From: Phycisphaerae bacterium
GTDB taxonomy: Bacteria; Planctomycetota; Phycisphaerae; JAJVII01
Length of the DNA: 6,431 nt
Assembly: GCA_028706835.1 (NCBI GenBank)
Contig: JAQTVL010000268.1
Location: 1-6,431 of the forward strand
Reading direction: 5' to 3'
Within the stretch, counting starts at the first letter, position 1. Each line of letters begins with the position of its first letter. This document shows positions 1 through 6,431 of this stretch, one piece after another. The translations under genes were made by a program, and so were the position numbers. Below the pieces are notes generated by a model. It worked only from the letters and a program-made list of their open reading frames with translations, did not search any database and had not been told where the DNA came from.

Positions 1-1
1 G

Positions 2-1387
<1,386 letters not shown>

Positions 1388-1489
1388 CACGCCGTCCGAC
1401 CTTCTTGTCCCGTCGCCACTCCAACCGAAAACCGCAATCCTCTTTTTATTCCGGTTGTCTAGGCAATTTGCCGATGATAAACATAGGGT

Positions 1490-1519
1490 CGAAATGGGAC
1501 CACTTTTGGTCCTGTTTCG
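1490..1519 (+). repeat. 13-bp stem-loop with CTTT loop downstream of thiC
   Basis: The arms CGAAATGGGACCA (1490-1502) and TGGTCCTGTTTCG (1507-1519) pair over all 13 positions when read as plus-strand RNA, with eleven Watson-Crick pairs and two G-U pairs, around the 4-nt loop CTTT. The G-U pairs form only in the plus-strand transcript; the complementary strand would have A-C mismatches there, so plus-strand RNA is the natural reading. It lies about 100 bases after the thiC stop. No T-tract follows, so it is not a classical intrinsic terminator. It may stabilise the thiC mRNA 3' end, act as a processing site, or be the end of a small repeat element. Confidence 0.5.
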
Positions 1520-1590
1520 CTGGACTTTGGGCCTGACCCGTGCCTAGCATTCGCCGTAAACGCGGTGAGGCCAGTTTGAGCAGGTGCGGA

Positions 1591-1649
1591 ATTGGAAGAT
1601 TCGGGCATGGAAGAAAAAAGTTTCCGGGAATTTTTGGAAATCTTCCAAT
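1591..1649. repeat. 11-bp perfect inverted repeat in AT-rich DNA, nested dyads inside
   Basis: ATTGGAAGATT at 1591-1601 is the exact reverse complement of AATCTTCCAAT at 1639-1649, separated by 37 bases. The interior is A/T-rich and contains an approximate palindrome centred on TTTCCGGGAA (1621-1630), with an A-run before it (1613-1618) and a T-run after it (1631-1635). This is unlike the GC-rich surroundings. It could be a regulator binding site, a structured 5' leader of the small ORF that starts at 1681, or a miniature repeat element. There is no obvious target-site duplication at its edges, so mobility is not supported from this one copy. Confidence 0.45.
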
Positions 1650-1680
1650 CTGGTGTATGTTTCTAGCAGGTTGTTGACAG

Positions 1681-1851
1681 ATGAATTACGAGAGGCCTGC
1701 GGCGGGACGTTTTGCTGGCGGGCTGGAACCGGAAGAGTTTTCCCCGGAAGTTCCGAAAGGCGGTTTTGACAGTCCCAACAACGATTATTCATACGATACG
1801 GCCTGTCAGCGAACATTCTCCTCCGTCGGCCGTATAAAGGTGCAGCCATGA
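1681..1851 (+). CDS. Possible small protein of 56 aa, unrecognised
   Basis: The reading frame starts at ATG 1681, directly after an in-frame stop at 1675-1677, and ends at TGA 1849-1851. Its predicted product (MNYERPAAGRFAGG..., ending VGRIKVQP) is acidic to neutral, rich in Gly, Pro, Asp and Tyr, with one Cys and no membrane segment or motif I recognise. The composition reads like a real soluble peptide and lacks the Arg/Ala/Gly bias of shadow frames. Its stop overlaps the ATG of the zinc-ribbon ORF as ATGA, the same junction used twice in the operon on the other strand. Against it: third-position GC is only about half, the upstream ribosome site (GCAGG at 1666-1670) is weak, and an inverted repeat lies in its 3' half. 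I do not know a function. Confidence 0.35.
   Translation: MNYERPAAGRFAGGLEPEEFSPEVPKGGFDSPNNDYSYDTACQRTFSSVGRIKVQP
1796..1835. repeat. 8-bp inverted repeat upstream of the zinc-ribbon ORF
   Basis: ATACGGCC (1796-1803) is the exact reverse complement of GGCCGTAT (1828-1835), with 24 bases between. The right arm ends two bases before an AAGG ribosome-site-like element (1837-1840), which sits 7 bases ahead of ATG 1848. In RNA the stem could modulate access to that start. In DNA it could be an operator. An exact TTGACA box lies just upstream at 1766-1771, but I see no good -10 element at the right spacing. Confidence 0.35.
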
Positions 1852-2525
1852 AGACAGCAACGAAACTCACACGACGCGGTCGCCCGAGCCGACTCGCCCC
1901 CATTGCGGGTGGAGGGACGTTGGTAGCGGGCCGGCCGGCCACCAAGCCGCTCGACCCCCCGAACAACCAGGCGGCGGTGATGTGTCATTACTGCGGTTAC
2001 GAGCCCCCGATGGCGCGAATCCCGTCGGACGGGCGATGCCCGAAATGTCGAGGATGCAGTTGGGAACGGTTCGTGATCCCCAAGCGAATCTTCCCACTGA
2101 CGGGTGATGAAGCAGCGCTGGGCAGCAACCGGGGTTGCCCGACGGCGGCAGCGGACCGCCGGGCGACCTCGGTTTCCAGTTTGACAAACACAGGCCCGTG
2201 CATAAAGATGCACGGGCCTGTGTTGTGTACCGACCCGAGAGGAGGAACTCGTGAAGGCATTCATGGAGATTGTCCTGTCCGCCCTGCTTCTGTCGGCCGG
2301 CTGCGCGACGAGCAAGCCTGCCGCCCAGTCCGATGGCCCGCAGATGCCCAAGCCGAGCGCCACGGCCCACGTTGCCACATCGGCCAAGGACGACCTGCTG
2401 GCCAAGCAGTTCGCCGCCGATCCGATCAAGTTTCTGGAGGGTGGCCTGGCTTGGTACGACGGGCACGTAAAGGACTACACCTGCACGCTCTACAAGCTGG
2501 AGCGGATGAAGTCGACGGATGCTGA
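1848..2525 (+). CDS. Cys4 zinc-ribbon ORF, natural C-terminus unclear (possibly frameshifted)
   Basis: The 225-codon frame starts at ATG 1848, 7 bases after AAGG and overlapping the previous small ORF as ATGA. Residues 46-67 form a C-X2-C-X14-C-X2-C zinc ribbon (MCHYCGY, then GRCPKCRGC), followed by SWERFVIPKR. Residues 1-44 look disordered and basic and include RRGRP, which resembles an AT-hook core. From about residue 85 the frame shows no recognisable feature; it crosses the 16-bp dyad at 2187-2224 and runs 275 bases into the DUF1571 gene, where its Arg/Ala/Gly-rich product looks like a shadow. The gene probably once ended near 2100, where TGA codons lie in another frame (for example 2098-2100), so a lost stop or frameshift is likely. 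An alternative start is ATG 1980 (residue 45). Zinc binding is inferred from the cysteines; function is unknown. Confidence 0.45.
   Translation: MKTATKLTRRGRPSRLAPIAGGGTLVAGRPATKPLDPPNNQAAVMCHYCGYEPPMARIPSDGRCPKCRGCSWERFVIPKRIFPLTGDEAALGSNRGCPTAAADRRATSVSSLTNTGPCIKMHGPVLCTDPRGGTREGIHGDCPVRPASVGRLRDEQACRPVRWPADAQAERHGPRCHIGQGRPAGQAVRRRSDQVSGGWPGLVRRARKGLHLHALQAGADEVDGC
2187..2224. promoter_or_regulatory. Perfect 16-bp stem-loop before the DUF1571 gene: terminator-like hairpin or operator
   Basis: AACACAGGCCCGTGCA (2187-2202) and TGCACGGGCCTGTGTT (2209-2224) are exact reverse complements around the loop TAAAGA. This is the strongest dyad in the window. It lies 26 bases before the GTG start at 2251. 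As a plus-strand terminator it is poor, because GTGTACC follows rather than a T-run; the minus-strand tail is no better. An exact TTGACA (2181-2186) abuts its left arm, and TAAAGA or CATAAA in the loop could serve as a weak -10 (3-4 of 6 matches, spacing 14-16). It may therefore be a dyad operator across the lipoprotein promoter, or a hairpin separating the zinc-ribbon ORF from the lipoprotein gene. Confidence 0.55.
2238..2245 (+). promoter_or_regulatory. Ribosome binding site fixing the GTG start of the DUF1571 gene
   Basis: AGAGGAGG ends 5 bases before GTG 2251. It supports the GTG over the in-frame ATG at 2263, which would be 17 bases away and would remove the only basic residue (Lys2) of the signal peptide. 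Confidence 0.85.
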
Positions 2526-3078
2526 CTTCCTGCCCGAACAGAAGATACTGTGCAAGTTCAAGGAGAATCCGTACAGCGTCTACACCTACGCCGTGAAGAA
2601 CGCCCGCGGAGCAGAGAAGGCCCTCTACGTTGAGGGCAAGTGGAACGGCCGGATGAAGGCCCGCACCGGTGGCTTCCTGCCGCTGACCGTCGAGACCGAC
2701 CCCCGCGGCACGCTCGCCCGGCAGAACACCCTCCGGTTCATCGACCAGTTCGGCTTCAAGCGCAGCCTCAAGACAATCACCGACAGCCTGCGGACCGCCT
2801 GGGGCGAAAAGATCGTCCGGCTGGAGGCTGTCGGCGCCGGCAACGTCGGCGGCCGGGACGTGCTGATCGTCGAAAGCTGGATCAGCGATCCGAAGCCCAC
2901 CGGGCGATTCGAATTCCTGCACGTGAGGGCCTACCTCGACCGCGAGTCGAGGCTGCCGCTGTGCGTCGAACTCTGGGACCCAGCCGGCATCCAGCGGGCC
3001 CGCTACCGCTTCCAAGACGTGAAGTTCAACACCGGCCTGACCGACGAAGACTTCACGCTCAAGGCGAACGGGATGTAG
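2251..3078 (+). CDS. DUF1571-family lipoprotein
   Basis: A 275-residue secreted protein started at GTG. Residues 2-17 form a short signal peptide (MKAFMEIVLSALLLSAGC) with a lipobox-like LSAGC. Cys18 is the likely lipidated residue; Ser at -3 is unusual but tolerated. A Pro/Ala/Ser-rich linker follows to about residue 50. The DUF1571 domain spans roughly 60-270: VKDYTCTLYKLER (73-85), KFKENPYSVY (102-111), ALYVEGKWNG (124-133) and the C-terminal DVKFNTGLTDEDF (256-268), all in the order I know from planctomycete members. The family's biochemical role is not established; its fold and lipidation suggest an envelope protein resembling LolA/LolB-type lipid carriers, which is only inference. It is transcribed away from thiC and converges on dprA with 26 bases between stops; only a weak 5-bp dyad (AGCGC/GCGCT) lies there, so the terminators of both genes are unclear. 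Confidence 0.88.
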   Translation: MKAFMEIVLSALLLSAGCATSKPAAQSDGPQMPKPSATAHVATSAKDDLLAKQFAADPIKFLEGGLAWYDGHVKDYTCTLYKLERMKSTDADFLPEQKILCKFKENPYSVYTYAVKNARGAEKALYVEGKWNGRMKARTGGFLPLTVETDPRGTLARQNTLRFIDQFGFKRSLKTITDSLRTAWGEKIVRLEAVGAGNVGGRDVLIVESWISDPKPTGRFEFLHVRAYLDRESRLPLCVELWDPAGIQRARYRFQDVKFNTGLTDEDFTLKANGM

Positions 3079-3104
3079 AGCGCAGCCCCACCGTGCAGCA
3101 GCGC

Positions 3105-4259
3105 TTACTCGAACAGCTTCCCGCCGGCGGCGCTGTTGCGCCCTCGGCGGATGAACAACTGCCCCGGCAACTGGCTCACCTGCGCCTTTAGCTGCAACTG
3201 CGTCAGCAGCCCCATCACCTCGGGCAGGGGCAGCTTCGCCAGACCGGCGAGTTCCTCTATGCCGCGCGGGTCACCGTCCATCACGGCCATCAGCTTGTCT
3301 TCGCCGGGTGTCAGTTTCACCAGCGGCACGTCGTCCGCCAGCGGGTCCGGGCCGGGCGGGCGGAGCGTCTTGCCGACGTCGCCGAGTTCGTCGAGGATGT
3401 CATCGAGGCACTGCACCAGCTTCGCCCCGTCGCGAATCAGGTTGTGCGGGCCCTGGCTGAACGGCGAATCCACCCGGCCGGGCAGGGCGAACACCTCGCG
3501 GTTGTATTCCTGGGCCAGGCGGGCGGTGATGAGCGCCCCGCTCTGGGCCGCAGCCTCGACCACCAACGTGCCCAGCGACAGGCCGGCGATGATGCGGTTT
3601 CGGCTGGGGAAGTTGCCGGCTTCCGGCGCGGTGCGGATCGGCAGTTCGCTGATGACTGCGCCGCGCTCGATGATCTGCGCCCGCAACTTGTCGTGCTCCG
3701 GCGGATAGGTGATCGACAGCCCGCAGCCGAGGACCGCCACCGTTCGCCCGCCGCCGGCCATCGCCCCGCCGTGGGCGGCGGCGTCGATGCCGCGGGCCAT
3801 GCCGCTGACGACCGTTACGCCCGCGCGGGCCAGCAGATTCGAGAACCGTTCAGCCTGTTCGTGCCCATACCGGGAGCATCGCCGCGAGCCGACGACCGCC
3901 AGGCTGACCGCGTCGGCGTCCTTCAGTTCGCCCTGTACGTAGAGCACCGGCGAGGGGTCGGCCACGTGCCGCAGCGGATAGGGATAGCGTGCGTCGCGCT
4001 GTGTGAGCACGGTCACGCCGAGCTGCTCAATCAACTCGAACTCGCCGGCCACGTCCGCCTGCTCGCGCGACACGGCGATCTTCTTCGCCGTGATCGCGCC
4101 GATGCCGGGCACGGTGGCCAGTTGCGACTCGCTTGCCCCGAGCGCGGCGTCGGCTGACCCGAACCGTTCGACCAGGTTGGCGAACGTGACCGGCCCGACA
4201 CCGTCGGTCAGGTGCAGGCGAATGATCGGCTCGAGGGCGGCGCGTTCGGAATCGGTCAT
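3105..4259 (-). CDS. dprA: DNA-processing protein DprA (Smf)
   Basis: DprA binds incoming single-stranded DNA during natural transformation and loads RecA onto it, in the cytoplasm; it is also present in many bacteria not known to be competent. The 384-residue product has the full three-part layout. Residues 10-65 are a helix-hairpin-helix/SAM-like region (DGVGPVTFANLVERFGS, then VPGIGAITAKKI). Residues 80-290 form the Rossmann-like core with VVGSRRCSRYG (122-132), SGMARGIDAAAH (152-163), VLGCGLSITYPPEH (176-189), FPSRNRIIAGLS (217-228) and SGALITA (240-246). Residues 317-375 match the C-terminal winged-helix domain. The start ATG overlaps the aroB stop as ATGA (4256-4259) and has no strong ribosome site of its own, so translational coupling is likely. 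It is the last gene of the three-gene operon. No key residue appears lost. Confidence 0.97.
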   Translation of the reverse strand: MTDSERAALEPIIRLHLTDGVGPVTFANLVERFGSADAALGASESQLATVPGIGAITAKKIAVSREQADVAGEFELIEQLGVTVLTQRDARYPYPLRHVADPSPVLYVQGELKDADAVSLAVVGSRRCSRYGHEQAERFSNLLARAGVTVVSGMARGIDAAAHGGAMAGGGRTVAVLGCGLSITYPPEHDKLRAQIIERGAVISELPIRTAPEAGNFPSRNRIIAGLSLGTLVVEAAAQSGALITARLAQEYNREVFALPGRVDSPFSQGPHNLIRDGAKLVQCLDDILDELGDVGKTLRPPGPDPLADDVPLVKLTPGEDKLMAVMDGDPRGIEELAGLAKLPLPEVMGLLTQLQLKAQVSQLPGQLFIRRGRNSAAGGKLFE

Positions 4260-5377
4260 GGTCGGATCGCTCGCTCCAGTTCGCTGGGAGTTACGTCGTC
4301 GAAGAGCTTCGCCTGGCCCATCGCGAAAGGCAGCACGAAGCGGACCCTGCCGCCGCGGACCTTCTTGTCCTTGGTCGTCAGCTTGATGATCTCGCCCGGC
4401 GACAGCCCCGCGGGCACCGCCGTCGGAAGGTTCATTCGCGTTAGCAGGCCCAGCAACTGGTCGAGCAGGGCGGAATCGACCAGCCCGCGGCCGACGGCAA
4501 TCCGCGTCGCGACGGCCATGCCCATGCTCACCGCTTCGCCGTGGCGGACGTGGCCGAAGCCAGCCAGCGTTTCGATCGCGTGGCCGGTGGTGTGGCCGAA
4601 GTTCAGCAGCGACCGCAGGCCGGCCTCGTGCTCGTCCGCGGCGACGATGGCCGCCTTGATGCGGCAGTTCCAGCGGATCAGTTCAGCCAGGGTGTCGGCC
4701 TGCCGCACGACTTCGCTGGCGGGGCGGGCGGCGATCGCGGCGAACTGCTCGGCCCGGCTGGCCAGCCAGCGGAAGAACTTCGCGTCCAGCGCGACCGCGT
4801 GCTTGACCGACTCCGCCAGCCCGCACGACCACTCCCGCTGCGGCAGGCTGGCCAGAAGCAGCGGGTCGATAAGCACACCGCTGGGCTGGTGAAACGCGCC
4901 GATCATGTTCTTGCCGGCCACCGGGTGATCCACGCCGGTCTTGCCGCCGACCGATGAGTCCACGCAGGCCAGCAGCGTCGTTGGCACTTGCACCACGGGC
5001 AGGCCCCGCAGGTAGCAGGCCGCCACAAATCCGGCGACATCGCCGACCACGCCGCCGCCCAGCGCGACGACCGGCGTCGCCCGTTCGACCGACTGCGCCG
5101 CCAGGCCATCCCACAGCTTTGCCGCCGTCGCGATCGTCTTGTGCTCTTCGCCGGCGGGGAAGGTGAGCAACTCGCAGCGCAGGCCCGCAGCCGCGCACGC
5201 TCGTTCCGCCCGGGCGCCGTAGAGCGGCCCGACGTTGGTGTCGCTGATAATCACCACCGACCCGGCGCCGGCGATGCGGACCGTCTGCCGGCCAAGCTCG
5301 TCGAGCAGCCCCGGCTGGATGCGGATGTCGTAGGCTCGGGCAGCGCCGGCTGGCAGCTTCACCTTGACGATGTTCAT
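4256..5377 (-). CDS. aroB: 3-dehydroquinate synthase AroB
   Basis: AroB converts DAHP to 3-dehydroquinate, the second step of the shikimate pathway to aromatic amino acids and folate, using NAD+ and a divalent metal. The product has 373 residues, normal for the family. I chose ATG 5375-5377 over the upstream in-frame start at 5419: GAGGGA (5386-5391) lies 8 bases ahead, the ATG overlaps the previous gene's stop as ATGA, and the protein then begins MNIVKVKL as expected. Residues 107-117 (GGGVVGDVAGF) form the NAD-binding glycine-rich loop, and PTTLLACVDSSVGGKTG (132-148) and AGKNMIGAFHQP (154-165) line the active site. The metal ligands are expected to be Glu189 (AESVKHA), His262 (LNFGHTTGHAIE) and His279 (RHGEAV), all present. 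It is the middle gene of the operon. Confidence 0.98.
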   Translation of the reverse strand: MNIVKVKLPAGAARAYDIRIQPGLLDELGRQTVRIAGAGSVVIISDTNVGPLYGARAERACAAAGLRCELLTFPAGEEHKTIATAAKLWDGLAAQSVERATPVVALGGGVVGDVAGFVAACYLRGLPVVQVPTTLLACVDSSVGGKTGVDHPVAGKNMIGAFHQPSGVLIDPLLLASLPQREWSCGLAESVKHAVALDAKFFRWLASRAEQFAAIAARPASEVVRQADTLAELIRWNCRIKAAIVAADEHEAGLRSLLNFGHTTGHAIETLAGFGHVRHGEAVSMGMAVATRIAVGRGLVDSALLDQLLGLLTRMNLPTAVPAGLSPGEIIKLTTKDKKVRGGRVRFVLPFAMGQAKLFDDVTPSELERAIRP

Positions 5378-6135
5378 GGCTTCGGTCCCTCGCGAGGTTC
5401 GCCCGCAGGTGCGTCGCACGGCGTGATGCGATACTCGATGGTCCGGTCCGGCTGGCGGCGCCGCCGGCGCTGGCTGATTAGCCAGACGAGCAACGCTACC
5501 ACGATCGCCCCAAGAACGACCGCGACGCGGGCGTCGAATCCGCTGGTCTTCGTCTCCAGCGGCGCGATCCGATTGACGACCAGCACCGGCACGACCATCG
5601 GCTGGTTGCTATCGCGGGCGGTACACGACTGGAGCTTGTGGAAATAGCCGACCGCCTCGAATCGCTGGCCCGGCGTCAGCTCGCACGGCTTGAAGGAACT
5701 GACAACCTTGATCGTCTCGCCCGAATCGGAGTAGACGATCGTCTCGTAGAGCTTGCCGTACGGCTTAGGCCTGGCGGGCAGGAATGGCTCGGTCTGCACG
5801 TAGCGCATTCCGACCCGGACCGGGCGGCTGCGGTCTGACGCGGGCGAGGCCTTCAGTTGCGCCAGGCTGGCGCGGACAGCCTCCGATAGCCTCACGTCGC
5901 TCGCGTGATCGAGCAGGACATAGAACGCCAGTTCGTCCAGCCCCTCGGTCTGGTCCGCCACGCGGCCGAAGGCTTCACGGTCGGCTGGGCTGAATTCGCC
6001 GGGGCCGGTCAACTCCGCGGGCCAATCGGACTGCGACGCAGCCGGTTGCGTCGCCGGCGAGGTCGTGTCGGCGGCGATCGCGGCCGCCGAGACGGCGAGA
6101 CACGCGATCAGCAGCACTGTGCGGGGGAAGCTCAT
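5374..6135 (-). CDS. Secreted single-TM envelope protein, unknown function
   Basis: A 253-residue protein with an N-terminal signal peptide (residues 1-22, MSFPRTVLLIACLAV..., possible cleavage near AIA/AD), an extracytoplasmic region, one membrane helix at about 204-220 (VAVVLGAIVVALLVWLI), a stop-transfer cluster of five arginines (223-227) and a short cytoplasmic tail. Residues 28-60 are Thr/Ala/Ser/Pro-rich. Residues 105-193 look beta-rich (GKLYETIVYSDSGE, then QRFEAVGYFHKLQS and VVPVLVVNRI), a pattern I associate loosely with OB-like domains in planctomycete membrane proteins, though I cannot name a family. Cys151 and Cys171 could form a disulfide. It is the first gene of the operon with aroB and dprA and shares no obvious pathway with them. 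There is no ribosome site before ATG 6135; the promoter placement predicts a leaderless message. Start and coding status are well supported, function is not. Confidence 0.85.
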   Translation of the reverse strand: MSFPRTVLLIACLAVSAAAIAADTTSPATQPAASQSDWPAELTGPGEFSPADREAFGRVADQTEGLDELAFYVLLDHASDVRLSEAVRASLAQLKASPASDRSRPVRVGMRYVQTEPFLPARPKPYGKLYETIVYSDSGETIKVVSSFKPCELTPGQRFEAVGYFHKLQSCTARDSNQPMVVPVLVVNRIAPLETKTSGFDARVAVVLGAIVVALLVWLISQRRRRRQPDRTIEYRITPCDAPAGEPREGPKP

Positions 6136-6141
6136 GCCGCG

Positions 6142-6169
6142 ATTGTATCGGTCGTCGCGAAGGTGTCAA
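6142..6169 (-). promoter_or_regulatory. Sigma-70-like promoter of the operon, predicted leaderless start
   Basis: On the minus strand TTGACA (6164-6169) is followed after 16 bases by TACAAT (6142-6147), six of six and five of six consensus matches. Only six bases separate the -10 box from the ATG at 6133-6135, so the usual +1 position, seven bases past the -10, falls on the A of the start codon. No Shine-Dalgarno sequence lies between. This fits a leaderless mRNA for the membrane-protein gene, with aroB and dprA translated by coupling and, for aroB, an internal GAGGGA. Confidence 0.75.
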
Positions 6170-6186
6170 AACGTTTGGGGAGATAC

Positions 6187-6223
6187 GACAAGAAAAGCCC
6201 AGGGACTGCGGTCCCTGGGCTTT
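6187..6223 (-). terminator. Intrinsic terminator of the right-edge gene
   Basis: AAAGCCCAGGGAC (6194-6206) and GTCCCTGGGCTTT (6211-6223) form a perfect 13-bp stem around the loop TGCG. Read on the minus strand the stem is followed by the tail TTTTCTTG, a proper U-rich release site, while the plus strand has only TTT then CGC. It lies 40 bases past the stop of the minus-strand gene entering from the right and just upstream of the operon promoter at 6142-6169, so it insulates the operon. Confidence 0.85.
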
Positions 6224-6262
6224 CGCAGCGCGATGATCTGTCAGTACGCCGTTAGGACGCCG

Positions 6263-6430
6263 TCAGAACCGAAGCCCCAACGCCGTACACAGGAACTTCA
6301 CGTAGGCTCGCGACCCGGCGAACAGCCCCGCGACGCGATCGACGATGTCGCGGCGATAGAGTTCGCGCATGCCCAGGTCGCGGAAGCCGAGGTACTCCTT
6401 GAACTTCAGGTCCTCAATCAGCGGGTGGTT
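6263..6430 (-). CDS. C-terminal 55 residues of an unrecognised protein
   Basis: The frame enters from the right edge, so the 5' part is missing, and ends at TGA 6263-6265. The visible residues include NHPLIEDLKFKEYLGFRDLGM, then RELYRRD and, at the end, FLCTALGLRF. They are charged and probably helical, with a hydrophobic terminal segment. The other two minus-strand frames have early stops, and a clear intrinsic terminator follows 40 bases downstream, both of which support this as a real gene end. I do not recognise the family from this fragment. Confidence 0.7.
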   Translation of the reverse strand, partial: NHPLIEDLKFKEYLGFRDLGMRELYRRDIVDRVAGLFAGSRAYVKFLCTALGLRF

Positions 6431-6431
6431 G

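Larger units (their letters stand above)
1388..1680. other. Intergenic stretch after thiC, no convincing gene
   Basis: About 290 bases of lower GC (51% by hand count over 1401-1850, against about 65% in the genes). I see no tRNA, riboswitch signature or credible coding frame. A GTG-started 61-codon frame at 1584-1769 crosses an inverted repeat and has no visible ribosome site. The stretch holds two structured elements, listed separately: a 13-bp stem-loop at 1490-1519 and an 11-bp inverted repeat at 1591-1649. A weak 6-bp dyad (CAACCG at 1422-1427, CGGTTG at 1452-1457) encloses a T-rich run, CTTTTTATT, and could contribute to ending thiC transcription, but it lacks the stem-then-T order of a normal terminator. 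The drop in GC fits non-coding or transferred DNA. Confidence 0.6.

Noticed and set aside
1584..1769. 61-codon plus-strand frame with GTG start
   Set aside because: No ribosome site, it runs through the 1591-1649 inverted repeat, and its Trp/Lys/Arg/Ser-rich start simply reflects the A/T-rich repeat. The overlapping ATG frame at 1681 is the more plausible of the two.
1766..1797. TTGACA at 1766-1771 as a -35 box for the zinc-ribbon ORF
   Set aside because: The best -10 candidates are TACGAT at 20-bp spacing (4 of 6) and CATACG at 18 bp (3 of 6), too weak to call a promoter. The same applies to TTGACA at 1674-1679.
1920..1945. GGCCGGCC-rich imperfect dyad with TTGGT/ACCAA ends
   Set aside because: The pairing is interrupted and mostly follows from a self-complementary GC run in coding-like sequence.
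1867..3015. 382-codon minus-strand open frame antisense to the zinc-ribbon ORF and DUF1571 gene
   Set aside because: It is the complement of a well-supported DUF1571 gene, shows no recognisable domain, crosses the 16-bp dyad and has the composition expected of an antisense shadow in GC-rich DNA.
3444..4157. 237-codon plus-strand frame opposite dprA
   Set aside because: Shadow of dprA; Arg/Ala/Gly/His-rich product with no family resemblance.
4988..5647. 219-codon plus-strand frame spanning the aroB 5' end and the upstream gene
   Set aside because: It covers the coupled junction of two well-supported minus-strand genes and has shadow composition.
6246..6286. Three copies of ACGCCGT (6246, 6257, 6280)
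   Set aside because: Short GC-rich 7-mers with uneven spacing, one of them inside coding sequence; likely chance.

Overview
The window is GC-rich (about 65% in the genes, by rough hand count) and carries chromosomal housekeeping genes. A DUF1571-type lipoprotein, a family found mainly in Planctomycetota, and an envelope protein of planctomycete-like style suggest a planctomycete, possibly of the Phycisphaerae. That assignment is inference from gene content; there is no rRNA in the window.

Left (1-1387, + strand): the 3' two-thirds or more of thiC (thiamine pyrimidine synthesis), running in from the left edge. Middle (1388-2250): a stretch of about 51% GC holding several inverted repeats and two unrecognised small ORFs that overlap as ATGA. 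The first is a 56-codon peptide. The second is a Cys4 zinc-ribbon ORF whose frame runs 275 bases into the next gene without a convincing stop. A perfect 16-bp dyad sits just before the next gene. Then comes a GTG-started DUF1571 lipoprotein gene (2251-3078, +).

Right (3105-6135, - strand): a compact three-gene operon read right to left: a signal-peptide plus single-TM protein of unknown function, aroB (3-dehydroquinate synthase) and dprA (ssDNA-binding RecA loader for transformation). Both junctions are ATGA overlaps, which implies translational coupling. The operon starts at a good sigma-70-like promoter whose predicted +1 falls on the A of the start codon, so the first gene is probably translated from a leaderless mRNA. 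An intrinsic terminator just upstream (6187-6223) ends the next minus-strand gene, of which only the last 55 codons are visible (6263-6430). The DUF1571 gene and dprA converge with 26 bp between their stops.

There is no CRISPR array, tRNA, rRNA, transposase or other clear mobile element. Most of the window is ordinary. The region worth attention is 1388-2250: small overlapping ORFs, a likely eroded or frameshifted zinc-ribbon gene, and several structured elements of unknown role.
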